From Prunus persica (Eukaryota; Streptophyta; Magnoliopsida; Rosales; Rosaceae), in contig NC_034010.1 of the NCBI RefSeq assembly GCF_000346465.2, positions 1,870,065 through 1,934,064 of the forward strand: 64,000 nucleotides of DNA, given 5' to 3'. The notes beneath the pieces are model-generated. The model was not told the origin of the DNA and did not search any database. It worked only from the letters and a program-made list of their open reading frames with translations. Below, in pieces: positions 33,901 to 44,239 of this stretch. Within the stretch, counting starts at the first letter, position 1; every line of letters starts with the position of its first letter. The translations under genes and the position numbers were made by a program.

Positions 33901-36900
33901 TTTAGTGAATATCGGTTCATCAAAGCATTATGGAAAGAGTTATATGGAAGAAGGATCAATTACTTTGCTAAAATTCTAGCCACTGGTATTTTCTCAGTAT
34001 TCATTCTTGAATTCCTGGTATTGAATCAAAACTATAAGTTTCCATGCTGCAAGCCATGTTAAATTGGTACTCTAAAATTCTGAACAGTGTAATTTTGGCA
34101 ATTTCTGCAGGTGAATAGCTTTACTCAGAGGAAGCTATACACTTAGTGTTTCCTGGTTTCTGGGGTCATATCCTTCCTTTATCTTTAAAAATTGATTCCT
34201 TGGAGATCTGGCATACCAATCTTTCTTTGTGTTGCGTGTTGGTTCTTATCTGTATTTACTTTGACGCCAGCAGAAATTCCCGATAATAATCGTCTAGTGT
34301 AAGCCATCTCTTCCTGAATACATCTCTATGTTGTTGGGATGGGGGGAGGAAGGGATGTGTGTGGTTGATTTTTCAAACAGTTGCAGATTTCATTGTTATT
34401 GGAAAGATCTTAAGAGTTGTTAACACATTCTCCAATTCGGACAATGCCTTTGTTATACTGTGTGAAATCGGGCTGTGGTTGAGATTTAATTCATTCAATT
34501 TTTTTACTACTTTTTAAAATGAAATGCATATTATCAGAAGGGAGGGTAAATCTGGTGCATATTATCAGATGGGAGGGTAAATCTGGTATATGCTCAATGC
34601 ATATACCCCTGAACAAGCCAATATATTAGTTCCAAGAACTAAAATCAGCTATCATAGATATCTTTATTAGGGGTGTGTAAAATTAAGAAAAGAATATGAA
34701 TGCATGTATAGTTAGTCAACAAAGATAAGCTATTAAGAAAAGTCGACAATATACTTGTATCAATTATCTTGAGTTCTGTGTCTATTGTAACATTTGGATT
34801 GGCCTTGAAAATGATGTGCATTCTGTGACAATTCATGTTCATAGGATTGGGAGTGGAGTTATGATTATTATGATAGGACTAGCTGCTAGGTTGCTAGATC
34901 TGCATATGAAGGAAACAAGTGTTGGCTAAGTATCTGCAATCATGACAAGAAGCAACCTAAATTTCCCATGCTCTTTCAGTTACAGGTACTTAACCTATCT
35001 GTGTCTGTTGGTATGGAAGGAAGCTTAATGTATAGGGTGTAACTTAACAAATGTGGAGATAAATTTTTTTTCTTTATGCTTGTGAATTAGGCTCTTTTGA
35101 TTGGATTATCATCCGTGATGGTGTCAATATCAACCTCTCGTAGAACACAGAAGCAAGAACTACTTGCTTTGCACCAGATTACAAATTGGTCCATTGCTGG
35201 TATGCTTTTGAACTCGTCACTTCTAGGTTAATGATTAGTATATCAGTTGACAGGTGTTTAATGGCGGAAGAATTTATACCTGCAAATTACATGACTATTT
35301 ATGTTTATCTTTAATTTGTCTTGTCATAGGTATCTCGATTGTACTTCCATTATTTTCAGCAAATGGTCTCTTGTCCCGGCTTACTTCCTTATTTCTTGGT
35401 TTTGCGCCCACATTCCTTCTATTATCTATTGGGTACAGTCTATTTATATGCTAACTGTCATGCTTGCCTTCATTTAAAAGATCTTTGAATATGCGGGTTG
35501 TTAGGATGAATTTTTTTAATTATCTTTTCATTCATTCTGAAAACTTATGCAGATATGAAGCTGTCTTCTACGGAGCTCTGGCTCTTACACTCATGGCTTG
35601 GATACTAGTTGAAAACACATTTATTTACTCGAGTAAGGTGAACAGGTTGCCAAGCTCCTTTAACAATATGGAAGATAATGTCATACTTGATGGTAGATAC
35701 TTGCAGCTGTCTGATGTGCGAATTCCATTAATCTTTGTAAGTGCTCTCTTTTCTTTTCATTACTATACTGAAGAAATTGCCTGATTGTTCTAGAAATTTA
35801 ATGATTTAACTGCTCATGATATTGATCTCTGATGTCTTTTGTGGTTTTAGATGGTTTTATTTAATGTTGCCTTCTTTGGAACGGGTAATTTTGCAAGTAT
35901 CGCAAGCTTTGAGATTTCATCTGTCTATCGATTTATTACTGTCTTCAGTGTAAGTGAAGGTTGAACTTTCCTTGGCGTCTATCAGATTTGTTGCCACTAC
36001 TTAGCTGATATTATTTGCTTGTAATTGCAGCCGTTTCTTATGGCCGCCTTACTTATCTTCAAGTTATTCATTCCATTTCTGCTCGTCATGTAAGTGCAGT
36101 TACAATTTTGTGTGTGATAACAAGCTGGTTAAAACACCATTCTTATTTTGACACTGTTCGTTAATTATAGAATGGAAAAAATGCAGTTTTACTTTACTAG
36201 CATGTAGAGTAAATTCCTTTTCTCTTATATATGAAATTGTAAGAAATTGTGGTTCTCATATAATTTGTGTTTGACTGACATGCAGATGTGTATTCAGTGC
36301 AATAACAAAACTAAACCGACTTCCACGGTTGGGATGCTATTTCCTCCTTATTTTGTTCTCGGATGTAATGACTCTGCATTTCTTCTTCCTGGTAAGGTTA
36401 CTATGTTCTTGAGATGAAATTATGTTTTGGACTGTCATTGTATTTTTCTAAGTAAATTTAGGTTTTAGCCAAAAAAAAACTTTCACTTTTGGAAAAAGCC
36501 AAAGCTTTTTCAAAAAAGACAGAAAAACCTCTCAACTTTCAAATCAAAGACATGCAAATGTAAATGATTCCTTAGGAAATCCAAAAATAAATAAGGGCAA
36601 TTTTGTCCATTTTGGCTTCTTTTAAAAAATTTCTCTCTCCTTTGGGTTTTTCCAAAGTCTCCCATTTTTCTATTGGGGTAAACTGCCGAATACCCCCCTG
36701 AACTATATCGACTATCGAAATGCCCACCCTGAATTATTTTTTCAGCCAATTTAGCCCTCGAATTATTTTAAATGGTCAATTTAGCCCCTACTGTTAGTTT
36801 TCATCCAATTTTTTGTCTAAATGTCACATGTTATGCACGTGACTCACTATTTAATTAAAAATTAATTTTTTTTAAGTTTAAAATAATTAAATTGTTAAAA

Positions 36901-36944
36901 CTACAGAACTGGAAAAAAAGAAAAAAAGAAAAGGAAAAGATGGC

Positions 36945-37110
36945 TTGATGAACTCCTGGCTATGTGCTGCAACATCTTTACAATTTCTGAGAATTCAGGT
37001 CTCAATGATGGCTCTTGCTGCCAGCATCTCTCTATCAATTCCATCAACATTAGATTAGTGTGCCTTGGAATTGTAGGCCTCAGACCCTGAAATTCATGCC
37101 CCAACATCAC
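36945..37110 (-). pseudogene. Captured fragment of a Raf-like protein kinase
   Basis: Minus-strand frame gives GLRPTIPRHTNLMLMELIE followed by RCWQQEPSLRPEFSEIVKML, the C-terminal lobe end (subdomain XI, conserved CW..P..RP.F) of plant Raf-like/STY-type MAPKKK kinases. Upstream kinase subdomains are absent. It sits wholly between the TIRs of the Pack-MULE. Confidence 0.85.
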
Positions 37111-37269
37111 TCAATTAATAGACTTCACTTCTAGTTTTGAGACCTTATTCATTAAAAATTATCAAGGCATCTATGCCCAGCTCGCTCGCATGGTTGGGCA
37201 TTAATAAATCATTCAGATCTTCAGATAATACCCCTATTTTTCAAACAACTCGGGGATCCTGGATATCGG

Positions 37270-37465
37270 TCAAGCTCTGCTCACAGCTTCCACAAAGGCT
37301 TCATGAAGTTCTTGTGTCCAACGCATTCTGGGTTTGGTTGGAGGTGCAGTGGACAATGGTTCGGGGCTAGGAAGAAATTCTTCAGATTGAACTGGCTGAT
37401 GCTGTTGAATTTGGGGCGGATGCACAAGGATATCAGAATATGGGTTGCACTTGAATCGGATTTTG
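37270..37465 (-). pseudogene. Captured fragment of a MYB-CC (PHR-like) transcription factor gene
   Basis: Minus-strand frame reads NPYSDILVHPPQIQQHQPVQ, then EEFLPSPEP, then TKPRMRWTQELHEAFVEAV, which is the start of the G2-like MYB domain of PHR1/PHL phosphate-response regulators (family form TKxRMRWTPELHEAFVEAV). It ends at a TGA near 37270, where the homologous exon seems to have been cut. The LHEQF coiled-coil part is absent. Confidence 0.85.
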
Positions 37466-37498
37466 AAAGAAAGTGAGAGGGAGAGAAGAATAAGAAGG

Positions 37499-37529
<31 letters not shown>

Positions 37530-38198
37530 GCAGATCTGGAGAGAGACGGGGAGAGAAGAAAGAAAAGAGAGGGAGGAAGAAGGAAAAGGAAAAATAATTT
37601 TAAAAAAAAGAGAGAAGAAATTATGATTTTACATTTTTATTTTTTATTTTTTGGTATTGTTCTTGTAAAATGACAAATTTACCCTCATAATTAACAGAAA
37701 ATTGGATGGAAGTCTAAAAACTTGACGGCAGGGGCTAAATTGGCCATTTAAAATAGTCTGATGGTTAAATTGGTTGAAAAAATAATTCATGATGGACATT
37801 TCGACAAGCGTTATAATTCAGGGGGGTTTTCGGCAGTTTACCCTTTTCTATTGTAACGATAGGAGAATTACCTTACAAAGTAATGTTTCAAATGATTCCT
37901 TGGTTAGAAATGTCTGATCCATGCAGCATGCCACACTACGTATACTACATGTGCATGGACAAACACTTGTATTATACTGCATCAGATCAATGCTTTCTTC
38001 GAAAACCCTACTGACCATTTTGATTGATATCAGGTCCGAAATACAGGAAGTTGGATGGAAATTGGTAACAGCATCAGCCATTTTGGAATCGTGAGTGCTC
38101 AAGTAGTCTTTGTGCTGTTGCTTTTTGCCGTCACAAATATGTACACAAAAGATGTCAACATTGGTTCAGCGGACCGGTCCTCCCGGAAAGCCATGTAA

Positions 38199-38769
38199 GC
38201 CATGCTAAATTGGGATATTGGGTTTCGAAATAAATCACCAGTTTTCAGGAAAGGTAAGCTTTAATGTTCTTAAGGCGCCTATCACGGTCCTAATAGCAGC
38301 TTCCCACTCTACAACTTTGCCCTTTCTTCCTACAACTGCTGATTGCTTGGAGATGAGAGATTCAGAGCAATGGGATTTTCCAAGTGTTCCCCATTCAATT
38401 GAAATTTTTGGCACGCTTTTCACATGTATTGATTAGTTGATACAGTTTAACCAGTTTAACCTATTTACAGATCATTAGTCAATTTGTAAATAAATTTATT
38501 TATGTTTATGGTTAGCAAGATCTTGATTAAGAACAGAAAACAAGTTGGGCTCCCATTTCAAGCCTATTTACATATTTCAATGTCCAATTTCAGCTCATCT
38601 GCAAGTTTGCAGAGCTTGTTTGCCCTGCCCATGTATTCACATGGGCTTCATGGCAAAGTGGCGAGAACAATTAGCAGCAAGCAAGCAACTCGTTTCAAAA
38701 TAAAATAGAACAAATACTTTGGACAACAATAAGACAGAGAAAAGAAGAGAAAAGGCGAGCATATTATAA
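38199..38769. other. PIG-N 3' flank
   Basis: No gene recognised. A minus-strand frame at 38235-38423 is open for 62 codons and has a protein-like composition, but I recognise no family; it may be a remnant. Confidence 0.35.
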
Positions 38770-39369
38770 GGCTTAATTGATAATTTGCCTCTTAAACCTA
38801 TACCTAACTTTCGATGTACCCTATGTACTTTCTTTTATATAGAAAATAAAGGATATGAACTTCTATTTTTCGTCAATTTCCCCTTTATCATCTAAATCCT
38901 CAACATTTTATCCAATTTGCCGTTAAATGTGAAGGCCAATTGGTCATTTTTATGTTAAAATAAAATAAAAATAATTTAAAAATTGAAATAATAATTATAA
39001 CAATAAAGTAAAATCTTACCCAAATCCTAGCCTCCCATGTCCTCACAAATCACACCACCACCCATGAGAGCTTTAGTTTTAAAACACAATATAGTTTACT
39101 AATTTGGAAGATAAGAATATAATTTCATCTAATTAACATAAGGCCAAAGACCAAATGTAGTACCTAATTTTACAAAAATATCATTAAAAATTATCAAAAT
39201 TACACACAATACCACTCCTTCTAAAGTAAGCATACTATGCCACATGTCCATATCTAGCCAACCACCACCGCCGAAATCCCGCCGCTGACCACCTGCCACC
39301 ACCACCGCACGTCGCCTTCCACCGTCTGCTGGGGACCAACTTCATTGCCCTTTATTCACCTTTAAAAAA

Positions 39370-39462
39370 AAGATTTTATATCATTAAATGGACTCGAACC
39401 TTAACCCTCAAAGGAGGAAGGCTCACTCACAAACCACTACACCAAACTTGATTTTGTAATAT
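39370..39462 (-). mobile_element. SINE-like remnant
   Basis: On the minus strand: a tRNA-like box A (ttggtgtagtggtttgtgag) and box B (GGTTCGAGTCC) about 35 bases later, the layout of plant tRNA-derived SINEs. Tail and target duplications were not resolved. Confidence 0.5.
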
Positions 39463-39597
39463 TTATATAAACAATCAACGGTTTTTTAAAATTAAAAAAA
39501 AATTCATTTCAACACTTATTCACACAAAAACTACAACAAAAATACAATGTAGATATCAATTATGTTATAAAAAAAAAAAAAAAACAGCTACAAAAAC

Positions 39598-39931
39598 AAT
39601 TGTAATTAAATGAAAACTTCAATGCAGTTTCCAGTTTCCAAAAGACCAATTTTGAGTTCCCTTGCTCTTGGGTAGTTCTACTCTTCTCTTGCCCATCCAA
39701 TTCCTCATCTAGGTAGCCTCTACTCTTCAAATTGGTGAGGTTGAAGGCCAAGGACGAGCAAAAATCCAATTGTAATTAAATAAAAACTGCAATGCAGTTT
39801 CCAAAAGTCCAATTTTGAGTTCCCTTGCTCTTGGGTAGTTCTACTCTTCCCTTGCCCACCCAATTCCTCATATGGGTAGCCTCTACTCTTCAAAATTAGT
39901 GAGGTTGAAGGCCAAGGAAAGAGCAAAAATT
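39598..39931. repeat. Tandem duplication, unit about 167 bp
   Basis: Two adjacent copies (39598-39766 and 39767-39931) share caattgtaattaaat, ttttgagttcccttgctctt, gggtagttctactctt and ggttgaaggccaagga, with a partial third start (caattgtaatta) at 39932. They differ by a few substitutions and short indels. Confidence 0.85.
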
Positions 39932-40551
39932 CAATTGTAATTACCAAAACTGCAATGCAGTTTGTGCAAAACTACAAAGTAGAACTTGTATAAAATTTCA
40001 CTGAACTAAAGCTGAAATGGTATTGCAAAATATCATATGACAGTGATGACATCAACCATTTCCAAATCAAGACAAATGCATAGCCTATTTTATCTTGTTG
40101 GTACATGTGGAAGCACAGAGGGGGGAAACACCACCATACGACTACAACTACAAACAGAAGGAAATCTACAGAGATAAGAGCACCTTAATCAGCATATTTG
40201 TATCTTCAATAGGTATAATAGGACCAGCAAAGAATAAAGATTATGAATTTACATAAGAATTTGGTCATTTTGATATTCTCAACTTCATAGATAGACAACA
40301 ACGAATAATTGAGTTTCAAAATTCAGAAAGAATGTCACTTTGATGCATTCATCATATATATTACCATTGTGTTAATATAGGATTGGAAACTAAAGAAAAG
40401 AAATTATCCAAACAGACACAACAAACTTTCTAATTGTAGGAATCTAAAAATCTATCTAGGCATCAAAAACTTACTGTGAGGGGCCATCTTTTTAAAGTCA
40501 AACTGTTACCACCTGATTTGATCCTGAAACAAAAGACTCTAACATGTATAT

Positions 40552-40893
40552 TCATGCATAAGCAAGCACCCAACTTCTTCTTTTCTTTTTACCACAAACT
40601 TGACAAGGATTTACACAAACCTGAGTAGTGGTGGTATGATGTAATTCATTGTTGGCTCTCCAGTAAGCTTCAATCTCGTCCTTGGTGAGTGATTGATTCC
40701 TCTTGCACACATCTGAAGAAACAAAAATAGAAATAGAAAGAAAGCTTGTGATTAACGAAAAGCTTGAGTGAATGAATTGAAAAACACAATACATATACCA
40801 TGGATTAATTCAAAACTAAGTTAATTAGAAATTGAGATTACCTGGTTTGGAATTTAGAACGGGTGAGTCCCATCCTGCATTGAGTGAACCCAT
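40552..40893 (-). CDS. Small spliced plant gene inside the MULE-like element, 70 aa
   Basis: Two exons on the minus strand, 40893-40842 and 40712-40552, with GT-AG borders and matching phase, 213 nt including stop. The product begins MGSLNAGWDSPVLNSKP and continues CKRNQSLTKDEIEAYWR, wording I associate with a plant-specific family of about 130 residues of unknown function (MGSLxAGWDSP..., SLTKEEIxxYW). The C-terminal half differs (a Cys/Lys-rich end, CVNPCQVCGKKKRR), so this copy is probably truncated and extended into element sequence. The acceptor region is partly repeated at about 41136-41160 (acacatctgaagaaac). Location between the TIRs suggests capture. Expression unknown. Confidence 0.5.
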
Positions 40894-41587
40894 GTATGAT
40901 ATATATGTATTTCCTCCGATTGCTTTAAAACTAAACACAAATGACTTTCTACTCACTTGCTTTACTTCAGAGCAGATTCAGCACGAGGAAGAAGAGAGAG
41001 ATCTCCCTGGATGACGTCGTTGAGAGAGAGAGGAGGTGAGATCTGATTTTGACTAACTTTAAATAAAAAAGGGTAAAATTGTATTTTAACTCTATAATTT
41101 AGACAGGCCCAATAAATTTTGGCCTCCTCTTTAACACACATCTGAAGAAACAGAAATAAAATACCCAATGTCTTAAATATTAATTAGTAAAATTAGTTAT
41201 GTCTAATACCTAATTTTTTTTTTTGTTCTCTTTTTCTTTAATATTTTCTGAATAAAATAAATTTATTTTTAATGATTTAACTGAAAAATTGATGAAAGTT
41301 TGATGATTTAGATGATAGGAGGAAATTGAGAAAAAAAAGAATATGAGGTAAATTAAAAGTTAGGTACAAGTCGAAGTAGCAAATTACAAGTTAAGCCCAA
41401 ATTATAATGATAGTTGGTAAATTCTGAAGAAAAAGTATGGCCACTTGCTTAAGCTTTTCGGAGAAGCTTTCAAGAATAAACTCGACGTTGACGAAGACGT
41501 AGTCTTTTCTTCATTTTGTAGACTTGGTGGAAGTTTCGTCGCCGTGGGGCCATTTGATTGGAGGAGGGATAGCAATTCATTTCCATG

Positions 41588-41594
41588 TATATAA
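41588..41594 (+). promoter_or_regulatory. TATA box of the SAG101-like gene
   Basis: TATATAA 78 bases upstream of the last bases before the start codon at 41672, a normal plant promoter distance, outside the MULE-like element. Confidence 0.6.
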
Positions 41595-41671
41595 GAAAGA
41601 TATCAACCATCCTGGTTTTCATTCTCCTCTACTGTGTATGTTAACAGATCGGAAAAAGCCATAAGAAGAAG

Positions 41672-42177
41672 ATGAGCAATCAGTAAGTAAAGTTCAATGT
41701 TCTTCTGTCTTTCTTTCTCAATGTTTTTTTTTTTTTTTTTCATTATTTTATATTAAAAATTTAACAAAGTTAGTTGCTAAATTAACACCATCTTACTCTG
41801 TTTTTTTGGTTTGATTTTTTTATGACAGATTTAGCAGCGGCCTAGAATTGGCAAATGTGCTGTTGACCTCCGAACCCCTACACCAGTCATGGGATGCAAT
41901 TCAGAATGATAAGCAGAAGGTCAATCCAAATGCACAACCAACCTTACACATTAATACAACCCAAGCAAATCTTACCATTATAACTTTTCTTACTTCACCC
42001 ATGTCTTTGAGAGGACAAGAAGGCTTGATTTTGTCATCAACTCTTGAGGAAAGAAATCTCCCTGACTTTGAATTTTTGTGCAACAAAAGCAACCCAAGTT
42101 TCTCCATCAATGAAGCTGCAATCAAGCTCTTTGCCTCTCGTTTTGATGAGCTCCGTCGGCTGAAAACTGAGGTTTGT

Positions 42178-42233
<56 letters not shown>

Positions 42234-43968
42234 CTTTTGTTTTTTGTCTTTCCTTAAACTCATCATTTAAAGTAATGGACTTTTTCGTTATCATAATTAA
42301 TTTGACAAACTATATTGCGATTGAGTACGTGACTAGTATGTATATATGTAACTTTTGATAACGTTTGTGGCACAGATTAGCAGATCAAATTCATTAGTAA
42401 TTATCACTGGACATTCTATGGGAGGCTGTGTGGCTACGCTCTTCACCTTATGGCTGCTAGAAAGCCTCAACTTATCAAAAGCCAAACGCCCCCTTTGCAT
42501 TACTTTCGGTTCACCCCTTATTGGTGACGAACACCTCCGAAAATGTGTTTCACAATTCCCAACATGGACTTCTTGCTTCTTGCATGTAGCCTCTATCCAA
42601 GATCCTGTACCTAAACTCTTCCTATCCCCAAATCCAACTGCTCTTGGAACCGGTACTCAAGTTAGTGCTTATAAGCCTTTTGGAACATTCCTGTTGTGCT
42701 CTGATTCTGGTTGTGCTTGCTTTGAGGACCCAGATTCGATTTTGGTGTTGGTGGCAGCCAACTCTCAGGGTGATCAGACCCAATATCCTAATGTGGGGAT
42801 TCAGTTTTTTGATTATGGACAGCTATTGGAACGTCTCAAGCTCAAGGCGTTTTGTAAAGATGTCTTTGAGTTGGCTGAAAGCGATAGAATTCCACTTAAA
42901 GCTAGCATTATCACACAACTGGCAGCAATATTTGGAGTTCCCAAATCACAGGTAGCAAAGTTTCAATGCAAATATGTGATTTGATAATGTTTTATGTTTT
43001 CAGCCTATAAGCCTACAATACATACATTATTTGCAAAAAAATGTTAGCAATATTCTCCGTTGTTAAATTTTACTTCTACTAATTCCTTCTCTGCTCCTTT
43101 GTAAAAGGCATTGCAACAGCAACGACCCAACATAAATATTCTGATAATGAAGATGGAAACACGTGAATATAAATTAGCAATACAGAAGACGAAGACTTCC
43201 AATGCCGCCAAGAAATTGAATGATATAAAAGTGTCCATGGTCTACCTTGAGTGGTACAAGAAGGACTCAAAAGGTAGGGAAATTGGATACTATGACATGT
43301 ACAAAAACAAGTGGAACAGGAGTGACATCAACGTCGAAGAGTTCAAGAAGAAGCTGTCGAATTACTGGCAGGACTCGGTCGAAGAAGTAGAGAATAAGCC
43401 CCAGAAAGAAGGAACTGCCTTCCGAACTCGTTGGCTTATGGGAGGTACAACCTACAGAAGGATGATGGAACCACTTCACATTGCAGAGTACTACAAGGAC
43501 AAGGATGGGAAGAACTACAGAGAGGAAAGGCTTAAGCATTTCATTCTGTTGGAGAAATGGCTCAAGGAAGAGGAGGAAAGGAAGGTAGCAGAGAGAATTA
43601 GAAGAGGGGAGACAGTCGAAGAAGGTCCAAGCAAGTCAAAAGCACTGAACGTGGCTTCTAGTTTGACTGATGATTCTTGTTTTTGGGCACATGTTGAGGA
43701 GGCTCTTATCTTATGCAATCAGCTGGAGAACGGACAACCAAGTTTAAGGGAACAATGCAAGCAAAAGTTGATAGAGTTTGAGGAGTATGTGTTGGATGCC
43801 CTCAAGAATTTTGCGGTAACCCCTGATATTTTCTTGAAGTATAGCAGCTTTATGGCATGGTGGAAGCAGTATAATAAAATTGTGGGAAGCTCAACAACAC
43901 AACTGGCTCGTATCATGACGGATGGCACGTACCGCGATTATGAGAAAGGGGTGAAGGTGGTTTTCTGA
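41672..43968 (+). CDS. SAG101: SAG101-like lipase-like immunity protein
   Basis: Four exons: 41672-41682, 41829-42171, 42376-42951 and 43108-43968, phases consistent, 1791 nt, 596 residues. SAG101 is a nucleo-cytoplasmic partner of EDS1 in immunity triggered by TIR-type NLR receptors, acting with NRG1 helper NLRs. Start MSNQFSSGLELANVLLTS matches the family N-terminus. The alpha/beta-hydrolase part contains ITGHSMGGCVATLF (GxSxG, Ser about residue 132), PLCITFGSPLIGD and SIQDPVPKLF. From about residue 330 the helical EP domain follows: WYKKDSKGREIGYYDMYK, NKWNRSDINVEEFKKKL, EPLHIAEYYKDKDGKNY, LEKWLKEEE, and near the end SSFMAWWKQY. No stops or shifts. Exon 1 is only 11 nt. EDS1 or PAD4 are alternatives, but the N-terminus and EP wording favour SAG101. 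Confidence 0.9.
42182..42230 (+). repeat. (CT)n microsatellite at start of SAG101-like intron 2
   Basis: About 48 bases of uninterrupted CT beginning roughly ten bases after the donor GT at 42172-42173; a good candidate for length polymorphism. Confidence 0.95.
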
Positions 43969-44221
43969 TCTCTGTAATCCAATGAATAAGTTTTATATGC
44001 CAACCGGATGGGGCATGTTGAAATTTGTGTGTCCTGTTGGTGTGCTTCAATTTGTATTTTCTTTCTCCTTTTCTAGTAGGCTTTGGTGGTTGAATAAACC
44101 TGTGTTGGTGGCCTTATTGCTTTGTAAGGGTATTGCAAATTGGATTTTGCTGCCAATCTTGGAATTTGCAGAACTTTGTGGCTTGTTTTAAGTTGTATTA
44201 ATCTTGCAGATGAATTTACAA

Positions 44222-44227
44222 AATAAA
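44222..44227 (+). terminator. Poly(A) signal of the SAG101-like gene
   Basis: AATAAA about 255 bases after the stop codon, preceded by T/G-rich sequence (ttgtattaatcttgcagatg). An earlier aataaa near 44094 is an alternative. Confidence 0.45.
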
Positions 44228-44239
44228 AGCTTGTAAACT

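Larger units (their letters stand above)
36676..37843. mobile_element. Pack-MULE, 1168 bp, in PIG-N last intron
   Basis: Terminal inverted repeats of about 130 bases begin GGGTAAACTGCCGAA on both ends (36676 rightwards; 37843 leftwards) and are flanked by the perfect 10-bp duplication ttttctattg (36666-36675 and 37844-37853), as expected for Mutator-like elements. It has no transposase. Inside, on the minus strand, are pieces of two unrelated host genes (kinase and MYB-CC) plus a (GA)n run at about 37506-37530. Confidence 0.9.
31079..38198 (+). pseudogene. PIGN: GPI ethanolamine phosphate transferase 1 (PIG-N), decayed
   Basis: PIG-N/Mcd4 is an ER membrane enzyme adding phosphoethanolamine to the first mannose of GPI anchors. 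Eighteen exons are readable: 31079-31316, 31394-31585, 31672-31831, 32055-32348, 32470-32687, 32776-32850, 33024-33090, 33269-33594, 33784-34017, 34111-34299, 34845-34979, 35091-35199, 35330-35432, 35553-35736, 35851-35949, 36031-36089, 36286-36391, 38034-38198. Seen are [10 protein letters not shown] (exons 1-2), [44 protein letters not shown] and the multi-pass C-terminal PigN domain. Lesions: TACT duplicated at the end of exon 3 (31823-31830), giving a shift and TGA at the splice; TGA 33796; TAG 34144; TAA 34186; one-base deletion near 34908. The last intron holds a Pack-MULE. Assembly error could explain single indels but hardly all five changes. Confidence 0.85.
38770..41397. mobile_element. 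MULE-like long-TIR element carrying a host-like gene, about 2.6 kb
   Basis: Left end GGCTTAATTGATAATTTGCC and right end ...ttacaagttaagcc form inverted repeats traceable for over 100 bases (acctaactttcgat / acctaacttttaatt; caatttcccc / caatttcctcc). Flanks catattataa (38760-38769) and caaattataa (41398-41407) match at 9 of 10 bases, the length expected of MULE duplications. No transposase seen. Contents: a SINE-like remnant, a 167-bp tandem duplication and a small spliced gene on the minus strand. Confidence 0.6.

Noticed and set aside
42037..42294. Arg/Glu-repeat minus-strand frame
   Set aside because: Translation of the (CT)n microsatellite in SAG101 intron 2 and antisense of exon 2.
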